From Terriglobia bacterium (GTDB lineage: Bacteria; Acidobacteriota; Terriglobia; Bryobacterales; Bryobacteraceae): a stretch of 47,807 nucleotides of DNA. Positions 33,144 through 41,236 of this stretch are shown piece after piece. The notes beneath the pieces are model-generated. The model saw nothing but the letters and a program-made list of their open reading frames with translations. It ran no database searches and was not told where the DNA came from. The stretch covers positions 1-47,807 of the forward strand of contig JANYDS010000025.1 of the NCBI GenBank assembly GCA_025363475.1, read 5' to 3'. How positions within the stretch are numbered: position 1 is the stretch's first letter; every line of letters starts with the position of its first letter. The translations under genes were made by a program, and so were the position numbers.

Positions 33144-36098
33144 TTAGAACCTCACCCTCACCGTAGTCTGAACACTTCGCATCGGATTGGCCGCATTCGC
33201 CGCACCAAACTGAGCGCTGTTCGAAGTCGTATTCCAGTTCGGGAAGGTCACATGATTCAGCGCATTAGTAGCATCCACGCGGAAATCAAGATTGAACCGG
33301 TCTGTCATCCGGAAAGTCCGGCCCAATGACCCGTTGAGCGTAAACTGGCTCGGGCCGGTAATGGAATTACGCCCCGCACTGCCCCATTTGCCCGCCGCCG
33401 GAGCCGTGTAAGCCGCCGGATTCAGAAACAAGCCCGCAGGCGCATCATAAACGGATGCCCCGGTGTAATCCGGACGAATACTGCCTGTAACACCCGTGCT
33501 CGCCACGGCAACCAGATAAACAGGCGTGAGCGGCAACCCGGTACCCGCGTTAATCGCCGTAGTCACCGTCCATTCTTTAAAAGCCCGTCCCTTCCAGCCA
33601 CTGAGCAGCGTGCCGCCGCCAATCCCCATCCCTGTGGTGTACTGCATCTGAAAACTCACCACATGACGCTGATCAAAACCGGACAACCCCCGTTCACCCC
33701 TCAGATTCCGCCAGTCCTGCGCAATCGCAGCACTTCCCTGCGCTTTGGCACCCAGCGCCGCATTGTCGATCGATTTCGAGAACGTATAATCCACACTTGC
33801 CGTGAAGCCGTTATGCAAACGGCGGCGCATTTGTAACTGGCCGGATTGCCGGGTCGAGTTACCGTTGGAAGTCATATAAGTGAAGCCGGTCGGACACGAC
33901 TGACATGGGTTGATCGCCCCCAGCGGAACCGTATTCGGCAGGAACTGTTGCACTTCCCGCGTACCCTTGATACCCAGGTATGTCGCAGTAACTACCAGCG
34001 AGGCCGGCAAGTCACGCTGCACCGAAACCTGCCAGTTCTGCGCATACCCGATACGGAAATCCGGATCAATCCCAAATGTGTTCGGAACAGCGGGCGGAGT
34101 AACATCAAACCCATTCGCCAAAGTCAGCGGTGCAGTCAGACTGTTCTGCACACTGAAGCTTCGTGAAAACGGTGCCTGCTGTGCCATCTGCATGGCGATG
34201 GTCTGATAAACGGACGTGTTGTAATACACCCCATAACCCCCGCGCACAATCATGGAAGACGCTGCAATGGGTCGCCACGCAAACCCCAGCCGGGGCTGCA
34301 CTGCGCCGCGATCCGGGTTCACCAGACTTCCGCCGGTCACAGCCGACGCCGTCGAAAAGTTCGGTCCGATTGCCAGATTCACCAGTCGCCCGTAGCGCTC
34401 AGTGAACGGCGAATTGTATTCCCACCGAACGCCGACATTCAGCGTCAGACCGGGACTCACACGCCAGTCGTCATTCAAAAACAGATCCCACAAATTGGCA
34501 CGAAAATATTTGTCCGCATTACCGTAGGCGAGAGAAACCGTATCCGGAACCCCGGCCAGAAATCCAGCCAAACCTGAGTTGGTGAAAGTAATTGTGCCGC
34601 GCCCGTTCTGCTGCGCTATCGAATTCAACTGCTGTCGTTTGAAATCACCGCCAAAAGAAAAACTGTGCGGAGTGTGATTCCAGCGAACATCGAGCGAAAT
34701 ACCGCTGGTTTGATTGCGCGTCGCTGAAGCCTGAGCATCAGACAACGTGGAAATTCCATTGGCAAACACCAGCGTCGGCGGACCCCAGTTGGCCGCAGTC
34801 TGGTCATTGCCCCTGATCCCCGCGTTCCCCGAAACGTTCCTGACGCCACTAAAATAAGGCGTAGTCGTCGAACCGAGATGGCTGAACTGATACCCCAGCG
34901 TGGCAAAACCGCCGCGTCCGAACCGGTGCATCCAGGTCGCCCCCGTATTGATCCCCAGCGACGCTGTGTGGTCGGCAAAGCCAAACAGATTCACATTTTC
35001 AAGCGACGTCCACTGGAAGGCAAATGTCCCGGCGATTTGATTTTTCACCCCAAGCGCCTTGTTGGCGCGTGTTTGCAGGCTGTCCTGATTCAAGGTACCC
35101 AACACCGCAGTCTGATAGTTATACTGTCTGCCTGCGGTGAAATTGGGCAGTGGATAGTAATCGAGAAGCGCGCGTGCCTCCGGCGAGGTCACGCCAGCCC
35201 GCTCCGCCGCCGTCGGCATCAGGCCGCTCTGTGTAGATGCGTTCTTGTTGTGGGTCCACTGGTAACCCGCGAAGAACTGCGGACCATTGCGCAGAAGGTG
35301 CGGAATCCTGATCGGCCCGCCAAACGAAGCCGTCCCTTGCAGATGGTTGTAGACAGGCTTGGCCGTATCCTGGCCAGTCAGAGAATAAGCTCGTGCATCC
35401 AGTACGGCATTATCAAAAATAAAGCCCACGCCGCCTGTATAAAGTGAGCGGCCTGCGCGGCGGCCATTACCGAACGCCTGCGAAAGCGAAAACGCCGAAG
35501 CCGCGCCATTATTAGCGCTGCCGTTGATCAAATAGCCGTCTGAGGCTCGCTGACTCAGGTCCTCCTGGCTTTGGTTGGCAAACGCCTCAGAAGCCGGTGC
35601 GGGCTTGGCTGCAGCGGCGTCTCCGTTTGCCGAAGCATTCACGCCCGTGCGCTTAAAACCACCCTGCGGCGCGACATTGGAGGCTGCAACGACAGGCTTT
35701 TTCCGGTTATTTCCGGCGCGAACCGGCGCAGGCATTACAGCGGGCGCAACCGCAGGTGGCGGCACCACCGGCCCCGCCGAGGCCTGAATCACATCGAACG
35801 GAAGCAGCTTCAATTCCCACTCTGACGCCGCAGCACCACTCGCAACGTTCACATCCTGCCGGACGGTATCGAAACAAAGCATCTCAACTTTTACGTTCCA
35901 GGCACCGTCGCTGAGGTCGGCAAAGGAGTAGCCGCCATCCCCGTCGCTCACCGTAACCATTTGCTTGCCCACGCGGCTGGCGGTCACGGTCGCGCCAGGC
36001 AAGGGCAGGCCGCCAAATTTCACCAGACCTTTGTGTTCCGCGGCACCAAGCAGCGAGGTTGACGCGCAAATCAGAGAGAGAAACCGGCAAGTCCGCAT
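33144..36098 (-). CDS. Oar-like TonB-dependent outer-membrane protein
   Basis: 984 residues. A signal peptide (about 1-18) is followed by a carboxypeptidase-regulatory-like domain (LPLPGATVTASRVG...YSFADLSDG, about 22-95), a Pro/Ala-rich linker, then a short region with NAVLDARAYSLTGQDTAKP and a long 22-strand-type barrel ending in VRVRF, whose last Phe fits the BAM signal. A typical plug is not clear. These proteins are abundant in Acidobacteria and are thought to bind or import large substrates. The operon context (TIGR03435, VWA and signal peptidase) is typical. Confidence 0.88.
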   Translation of the reverse strand: MRTCRFLSLICASTSLLGAAEHKGLVKFGGLPLPGATVTASRVGKQMVTVSDGDGGYSFADLSDGAWNVKVEMLCFDTVRQDVNVASGAAASEWELKLLPFDVIQASAGPVVPPPAVAPAVMPAPVRAGNNRKKPVVAASNVAPQGGFKRTGVNASANGDAAAAKPAPASEAFANQSQEDLSQRASDGYLINGSANNGAASAFSLSQAFGNGRRAGRSLYTGGVGFIFDNAVLDARAYSLTGQDTAKPVYNHLQGTASFGGPIRIPHLLRNGPQFFAGYQWTHNKNASTQSGLMPTAAERAGVTSPEARALLDYYPLPNFTAGRQYNYQTAVLGTLNQDSLQTRANKALGVKNQIAGTFAFQWTSLENVNLFGFADHTASLGINTGATWMHRFGRGGFATLGYQFSHLGSTTTPYFSGVRNVSGNAGIRGNDQTAANWGPPTLVFANGISTLSDAQASATRNQTSGISLDVRWNHTPHSFSFGGDFKRQQLNSIAQQNGRGTITFTNSGLAGFLAGVPDTVSLAYGNADKYFRANLWDLFLNDDWRVSPGLTLNVGVRWEYNSPFTERYGRLVNLAIGPNFSTASAVTGGSLVNPDRGAVQPRLGFAWRPIAASSMIVRGGYGVYYNTSVYQTIAMQMAQQAPFSRSFSVQNSLTAPLTLANGFDVTPPAVPNTFGIDPDFRIGYAQNWQVSVQRDLPASLVVTATYLGIKGTREVQQFLPNTVPLGAINPCQSCPTGFTYMTSNGNSTRQSGQLQMRRRLHNGFTASVDYTFSKSIDNAALGAKAQGSAAIAQDWRNLRGERGLSGFDQRHVVSFQMQYTTGMGIGGGTLLSGWKGRAFKEWTVTTAINAGTGLPLTPVYLVAVASTGVTGSIRPDYTGASVYDAPAGLFLNPAAYTAPAAGKWGSAGRNSITGPSQFTLNGSLGRTFRMTDRFNLDFRVDATNALNHVTFPNWNTTSNSAQFGAANAANPMRSVQTTVRVRF

Positions 36099-36143
36099 TA
36101 TTGTGAGGATAACGAATTCCGCAGGGTCAAAGTTCGGATGCGC

Positions 36144-36953
36144 TTAGTTTTCGGACGGCTTCTCACCCGATTCAATCAGGATTTGTTCCACTTGACCCTT
36201 CTCCGCTTCCAGCCGCAGCCCCAGTTTTTCCTGAATCGCACTGAAAATCGATGGCCCGCCCGCATCCGCCAGTGGTGGGGCATCCGGCCCGCCACCAAAT
36301 GCCTGCCCCGTATCGGGCGTCCATTCGAGATTCACCTCATAGATACCCGTCAGCCCTGTTTTGTCAATCACAGTCCGGCCCAGTGGCCCGGCGAGCGTCT
36401 GGGCAAGTGACGCCATATTGACCTGCTGACCTGAAATCGACCCGCGAGAGATACGGAAACCTCCGCTCCTGCCTGGACCCTTGTTTGGCTGCGCCTCTTT
36501 GAGTTTCGCGCCGCCTTTGCTCTGCACCAGTGCGTAAACCTGCTGTTCGCGTGTCTCTCGGTGGAACTTGAGGTGAAAACGATCTGCCAGCAGGCCCTGT
36601 AGGCGCATCCGGTTGGCGCTCATCAGCATCTGGCGCTGCTCGGCGGTGACTGACGCGGGGTCAACCGGCATTGCAGACCCAGCCGCGTCCGCCCTGGCCG
36701 TAATATCGAACCCCTGCGAACTCATCCACGACGGGCCGCCGGAAATCTGCACGTCACGAACATCGAAGGCCTGCTCGATCAGCATTTTGACCGTGATTCC
36801 GCCAGCCGTAAACCGTCCACCCGGCTGAAAGCTGATCATCACGCGGTGTTCGCCGCCCGGGTCAGTCGGTTTGATGGAAGCAACTTCGAACTGCGGAGTC
36901 TGTGCCGCCAGAATCGTCAGAGCGGCCAGGCCGCAGAGGAATAGTCTGCTCAT
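36144..36953 (-). CDS. TIGR03435-family secreted protein
   Basis: 269 residues with a signal peptide to about residue 18. The family's opening PQFEVASIKPTDPGG is present, followed by FTAGGITVKMLIEQAFDV, DRFHLKFHRETREQQVYALV and the closing IDKTGLTGIYEVNLEW. This family is greatly expanded in Solibacter-type Acidobacteria and its role is not known. It is the first gene of the minus-strand surface run, 45 bases ahead of the TonB receptor. Confidence 0.92.
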   Translation of the reverse strand: MSRLFLCGLAALTILAAQTPQFEVASIKPTDPGGEHRVMISFQPGGRFTAGGITVKMLIEQAFDVRDVQISGGPSWMSSQGFDITARADAAGSAMPVDPASVTAEQRQMLMSANRMRLQGLLADRFHLKFHRETREQQVYALVQSKGGAKLKEAQPNKGPGRSGGFRISRGSISGQQVNMASLAQTLAGPLGRTVIDKTGLTGIYEVNLEWTPDTGQAFGGGPDAPPLADAGGPSIFSAIQEKLGLRLEAEKGQVEQILIESGEKPSEN

Positions 36954-36996
36954 ACTGCCCTCTTAGACTAGCCCCTGACGGATTGGTTAGGGGATT

Positions 36997-37263
36997 TTAT
37001 TGGAGCGAAAGCGATACGTTGTCGCTGGAAACGAGGCCGTCAAAAATAGCCAGCACGCGTTTGCGGTACTCGTAAATCCGGTCCAGATCAGACCGGAAAA
37101 CACCCTGATAATCACGGGCATTGGCCCACCTGGTCACGACCGGGCGCGGCACGTCAATATCCTGTCTCAGTGAATCGAGTGGATGGCCACGCAGGAAAAG
37201 CCCATAGAAGAACGCGGCTTCACGCTGGGGTGCCAGTGGGTCGAAATCGTCACGGGGAGTCAT
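36997..37263 (-). CDS. Unknown small protein, 88 residues
   Basis: MTPRDDFDPL starts the preferred frame; an in-frame ATG at 37278 adds five residues. Helical, with a possible helix-turn-helix (LDSLRQDIDVPRPVVTRWANAR, about 33-55) and a basic Tyr/Arg-rich end (IYEYRKRVLAIF). Acidobacterial relatives seem to exist, but I cannot give a function. It could be a small DNA-binding protein; the orientation is the same as the surface run downstream. Confidence 0.65.
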   Translation of the reverse strand: MTPRDDFDPLAPQREAAFFYGLFLRGHPLDSLRQDIDVPRPVVTRWANARDYQGVFRSDLDRIYEYRKRVLAIFDGLVSSDNVSLSLQ

Positions 37264-37427
37264 TTTGAGTGGCCGCACATCGGCGAAAAGGCCATTTTAG
37301 CCAGCCACCCCGTCTGGGGGCAAGTACTACTGTGAATCACAAAGCCATAGATGCAGGCAACGGGCTGCCGGGTTCATCGAGCTGCGGGCATCGCGCCGCG
37401 CAAAGACTTCACGGGTACAATCGTGGT

Positions 37428-38252
37428 TTGCCCACGGTCTGCGCCATCGTCGTGACATTCAACCGGAAAGATCTGGCCGAAGCCTGCCTTGACTCCCTGC
37501 TTGCCCAAACCCACCCGGTCGACAAAATCGTAGTCGTAGATAACGGCAGCACCGACGGCACCGGCGAACTCCTCGACCGCAAATACCCCCAGGTCGCCCG
37601 CCTCAATCTTAAAGAAAATATGGGCGGTGCCGGTGGAATGTGCTCCGGCGTCCGCTGGTCCCACTGCAACAAGTTCGACTGGACCTGGGTGATGCACGAC
37701 GGCATCCGGCTCAAGCCCGGATGCCTCGAATCCATGCTTTCGTTCGGCGGCCAAGCCGACATGATTCAGGTGCGAACCGAACTTCCAGGCTCAGACAATC
37801 CCGTTTCCAGCATCGCGTTTGAGCCAACCGAACAATGCGATTTCCAGGGAACTTTGATCGGGGCCAAAGTCATTGACGAAGCCGGTCTGCCCGATGACCG
37901 CTACTTTGAAACTATAGACGACACATCCTACGGCTATATTGCGGCGAAAAAAACCCGTTCCATCCTGCTGAATTACGTCGGCATGGTGCAGCTTGCACCC
38001 AATATCGCGCCCACCAACCGGGCCACCCTCTACCTGAGTGTCCGCAACCGTTTCCTGAATCGCGACAACCTCAGGAAAAGCGGCCTCGCCCCCCATCCGG
38101 CCAGCTTCTTTTTTGAGACCCTGGGCGTTTTCATCAGCAAGCTTGGTGAAGCGTCAGGGATGTCCGGCGACAAAACGGCCGGTGCACGTGCCGCCATCGA
38201 CGGACTGCGCGATGGCATCTATAAACGCTTCGACCGTATTCCTCGTCTCTAG
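37428..38252 (+). CDS. Family 2 glycosyltransferase, DXD motif altered
   Basis: 274 residues from TTG 37428. The GT-A fold is clear: PTVCAIVVTFNRKDL, VVVDNGSTDGTGELL, and FETIDDTSYGYIAA. At the place where galactofuranosyl- and rhamnosyltransferase relatives have D-D-D-G, the sequence reads TWVMHDGIRL, so the metal-binding Asp triplet is reduced. Activity could be low or use another residue. A GTG at 37332 in the same frame would add 32 residues that do not look like the family. The polyprenyl glycosylphosphotransferase at 38647 is the likely pathway partner. Confidence 0.8.
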   Translation: MPTVCAIVVTFNRKDLAEACLDSLLAQTHPVDKIVVVDNGSTDGTGELLDRKYPQVARLNLKENMGGAGGMCSGVRWSHCNKFDWTWVMHDGIRLKPGCLESMLSFGGQADMIQVRTELPGSDNPVSSIAFEPTEQCDFQGTLIGAKVIDEAGLPDDRYFETIDDTSYGYIAAKKTRSILLNYVGMVQLAPNIAPTNRATLYLSVRNRFLNRDNLRKSGLAPHPASFFFETLGVFISKLGEASGMSGDKTAGARAAIDGLRDGIYKRFDRIPRL

Positions 38253-38254
38253 CC

Positions 38255-38639
38255 CTACGGCGAAACAGTACTCTGCGGCTGTTCGACAAAACCCTTGGCC
38301 TGGTCCACATTGGCCAAAGCCACCGATATCCGCAAATGTACAAGCTGGCTGGTGAAATCCACTGGATCAACCGGCAGTCCCTCAGACCAGGCGGACGGAT
38401 ACTTAGCACCTACCGGCACCGTCAATATATCGCGCCCCAGCGTTTTCAGCCATCCCGGCAGCGAAGTGAATCTGGACATACCAGAACATCGGCAGGGCAC
38501 CGGCAAACCTTTAGGGGCAAGCTCTGGCGATGCTATGAATACGAGGCAGTAAATTCCTCATTTCATTAAGAAACCAGCCGTAATATTCAATACCGATATA
38601 ATGGTCTTCTGTCGACCCCAGACTCCAACCCCCCAGCCG
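38255..38639 (-). other. Possible remnant of a gene between the two polysaccharide genes
   Basis: This 394-base gap between the glycosyltransferase and the next gene is not empty of coding signal. On the minus strand one frame is open from 38639 to TAA at 38511-38513, with EDHYIGIEYYGWFLNEMRNLLPRI; beyond the stop the same frame continues with ALPMFWYVQIHFAAG. Another frame, 38255-38506, is open for 83 codons (GRDILTVPVGAKYPSAWSEGLPVDPVDFTSQL) and has high GC at third positions like its neighbours. A gene broken by a stop and a frameshift would explain both. I do not recognise the protein. It may instead be one real 75-83-residue gene. Confidence 0.3.
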
Positions 38640-38646
38640 CTAACCG

Positions 38647-40053
38647 ATGATACAGATCTTCAAGGTCTTCATTCCGGCCAGCGTCCTGGGGCTTGTCCTT
38701 TCTGAGACCGCGCTGCTCTTTTTTTGCTACGCGGTCTGCACACCTCTTCTAACGCGGTTCATTAACCCTGAGTTCAGCGCGACCGTGTTTTTCCGCAATG
38801 ACGCGGGTGTTTGGCGTATCCTCGTGGCGGTCATCTGCATCGTCGCGGGGCTCTATTTTCAGAATCTTTACGCCAGTCTTCGTGTCAAGTCCTTGACCGT
38901 TCTGGTGCAGCAGCTCTGCGTTGCCATTGGCAGCGCATTCCTCGTCCAGTCGATTTTCACTTACCTGAAACACCCCGAATGGAGCGTCCCCAAGTGGGAT
39001 ATGATCTTCGGCAGTTTTCTCTCGCTGGTGGTGATCCCCTCCTGGCGCGTCATATACAGCGGCGTGGTGGTCAAGGCGATGGGGTCGAGTGGTGTGATTT
39101 TCCTCGGCACGTCAGACGTGAGTCAGGAAATTGCAAAACACATTCAGGAACACCCTGAAGTGGGGATGCGTAATCTGGGATACGTCGATAACGGCGAAGG
39201 CTGCCCCGGCTTCCCGGGCGGCAAATGGCTCGGCCTCATTGGTGACCTGCCGGTTCTGGCGCGCACCCTGCATCCGGATCTCATCGTAGTCGGCTTGACG
39301 GAACGCAGGCAGGAACTGCCGGTAAATGACATGCTCAACCTGCGTTTTTCCGGTGTGCATTTCGAAGAAGCGCCGGTCACTTTTGAGACCACCTTTGGTC
39401 GGGTCCTGACGCGTCAGCTTCGGCCCTCGCGGCTGATTTTTTCCTCGGAACTCGGGCCGCGGCGCTGGAGCCTGTTGCTCCACTCACTTTATTCCTTTCC
39501 CATCGCGCTGGTCATGACCATTGTGCTGTTGCCTGTCATGCTGCTCGTCGCCATCATGATCAAGATCTTCTCGCCCGGCCCGGTGCTGCACCGCCAGGTG
39601 CGTGTGGGTCTGAACGATGCGCCGTTTACGCTGTACAAGTTCCGCTCCATGAGAGTGGATGCTGAAGCCGTCAGCGGACCCGTCTGGGCGCAGAAGAACG
39701 ATCCGCGCGTCACAGCCCTGGGCAGGTGGCTGCGCAAACTCCGCCTTGATGAGCTCCCCCAATTATTCAACGTGCTGCTCGGCGAGATGTCTCTGGTGGG
39801 GCCGCGGCCGGAACGCCCGGAGTTCGTGAAAAAGCTGACCGAGCAGATTCCTTATTACAGCTACCGGCACTGTGTGAAGCCCGGCATCACAGGCTGGGCG
39901 CAGATAAATCACAAATACGGCGACACCATCGAAGACGCCATCATCAAGCTGGAATACGACCTTTACTACATCAAGAACCTCGCCATCGCGCTTGATTCAT
40001 TCATCATTTTCCACACCCTGAAGGTAATGCTTTTCTCGGAAATGGCACAGTAA
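38647..40053 (+). CDS. Polyprenyl-phosphate sugar-1-phosphate transferase (WcaJ/EpsB-like)
   Basis: 468 residues. Four or five N-terminal helices precede a CoA-binding-like domain (GVIFLGTSDVSQEIAKHIQEHP) and a transmembrane segment at about 285-305. The catalytic bacterial sugar transferase domain follows: RVGLNDAPFTLYKFRSM, KLRLDELPQLFNVLLGEMSLVGPRPERPEF, and GITGWAQINHKYGD. It loads the first sugar phosphate onto undecaprenyl phosphate to begin exopolysaccharide synthesis at the inner membrane, in the TIGR03025/TIGR03013 range. Related clusters often carry exosortase, but none is seen here. Confidence 0.9.
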   Translation: MIQIFKVFIPASVLGLVLSETALLFFCYAVCTPLLTRFINPEFSATVFFRNDAGVWRILVAVICIVAGLYFQNLYASLRVKSLTVLVQQLCVAIGSAFLVQSIFTYLKHPEWSVPKWDMIFGSFLSLVVIPSWRVIYSGVVVKAMGSSGVIFLGTSDVSQEIAKHIQEHPEVGMRNLGYVDNGEGCPGFPGGKWLGLIGDLPVLARTLHPDLIVVGLTERRQELPVNDMLNLRFSGVHFEEAPVTFETTFGRVLTRQLRPSRLIFSSELGPRRWSLLLHSLYSFPIALVMTIVLLPVMLLVAIMIKIFSPGPVLHRQVRVGLNDAPFTLYKFRSMRVDAEAVSGPVWAQKNDPRVTALGRWLRKLRLDELPQLFNVLLGEMSLVGPRPERPEFVKKLTEQIPYYSYRHCVKPGITGWAQINHKYGDTIEDAIIKLEYDLYYIKNLAIALDSFIIFHTLKVMLFSEMAQ

Positions 40054-40069
40054 CAGTAAACTGTTAGTC

Positions 40070-41236
40070 ATGGCATTTCGGGGTGTAGATTACCTTCTCA
40101 TTGATTCGCTGTTCTCTGAACAGGAACTTCTCGTGCGGCAAACCGCGCGGCAGTTCGTGGATGAACGCGTGATTCCGGTCATTAAGGACCACTTTCGCGA
40201 CGCCACGTTCCCTAAAGATCTGGTGCCCGAAATGGGTCGCCTCGGCTTCTTCGGGGCCAACCTGGAAGGCTACGGCTGCGCGGGCATGAGCAACGTGGAA
40301 TACGGCCTGATCATGCAGGAAATTGAGCGCGGCGATTCCGGCCTGCGCAGCTTCGTTTCCGTGCAGGGCGGCCTGGTAATGTATCCCATTCTGACCTACG
40401 GCTCGGAAGAGCAGAAAGACAAATGGTTGCCCCGCCTGCAATCGGGCGAGGCGCTGGGCTGCTTCGGTTTGACCGAACCGGATTTTGGTTCCAACCCCGC
40501 CGCCATGCGCACACGCGCGGTCCGCGACGGGTCAGGCTGGGTTCTCAATGGCGAGAAGACCTGGATCACCAACGGTTCTGTGGCCGATATTGCGGTGGTT
40601 TGGGCGCGCACCGAAGACGGCATCCGCGGCTTCCTCGTGGAAGCGGGTACGCCCGGCTTTACGACATCTCTCATCCACGGCAAATGGTCCATGCGGGCGT
40701 CAGTTACTTCCAGCCTCGCGTTCAGCGATTGCCGTGTACCTGATTCCGCTATGCTGCCGAACGTGAAAGGTTTGAAGGGTCCGCTGGGCTGCCTGTCGCA
40801 GGCTCGTCACGGCATCGGCTGGGGCGTAATTGGCGCGGCGATGGATTGCTACGAAACTGCCCGTTCCTACGTAACCCTGCGCAAGCAGTTCGATGACAAA
40901 CCGCTTGCCAGCCACCAGCTGGTGCAGGAAAAGCTGGCGTGGATGATTACAGAAATCACCAAAGCGCAGTTGCTGGCCTTGCAGTGCGGCCGGCTGAAAG
41001 ACGCTGGCAAACTTGACCCGGCGCACATCTCGATGCTGAAGCGCAACAACGCCGCCATGGCGCTCGAATGCGCGCGCATGAGCCGCGATCTGCTGGGCGC
41101 GAACGGCATCACCGAGGAATATCCGATCATGCGTCACATGTGCAATCTGGAGACAGTGAAGACGTACGAAGGCACGGATCACATCCACGCCCTGGTTATT
41201 GGCGAGAGAGTGACTGGCGTTGCCGCTTACAAATAA
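40070..41236 (+). CDS. gcdH: Acyl-CoA dehydrogenase, glutaryl-CoA dehydrogenase type
   Basis: 388 residues. FAD enzyme of the glutaryl-CoA dehydrogenase subgroup, which oxidises and decarboxylates glutaryl-CoA to crotonyl-CoA in lysine and tryptophan breakdown. The catalytic base is Glu367 in TYEGTDHIHAL; the subgroup's Arg is Arg93 in GLRSFVSVQ. CFGLTEPDFGSNPAAM, NGEKTWITNGSVAD and GITEEYPIMRH are conserved. Its stop is overlapped by the TTG of the next gene by 17 bases. No glutaconyl or crotonase gene is nearby. Confidence 0.85.
   Translation: MAFRGVDYLLIDSLFSEQELLVRQTARQFVDERVIPVIKDHFRDATFPKDLVPEMGRLGFFGANLEGYGCAGMSNVEYGLIMQEIERGDSGLRSFVSVQGGLVMYPILTYGSEEQKDKWLPRLQSGEALGCFGLTEPDFGSNPAAMRTRAVRDGSGWVLNGEKTWITNGSVADIAVVWARTEDGIRGFLVEAGTPGFTTSLIHGKWSMRASVTSSLAFSDCRVPDSAMLPNVKGLKGPLGCLSQARHGIGWGVIGAAMDCYETARSYVTLRKQFDDKPLASHQLVQEKLAWMITEITKAQLLALQCGRLKDAGKLDPAHISMLKRNNAAMALECARMSRDLLGANGITEEYPIMRHMCNLETVKTYEGTDHIHALVIGERVTGVAAYK

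Noticed and set aside
36960-36996. Hairpin CCCCT...AGGGG followed by ATTTTATT as a terminator
   Set aside because: The T-rich side serves plus-strand transcription, but no plus-strand gene ends there; on the minus strand no T run follows. The 12-base loop makes the stem weak.
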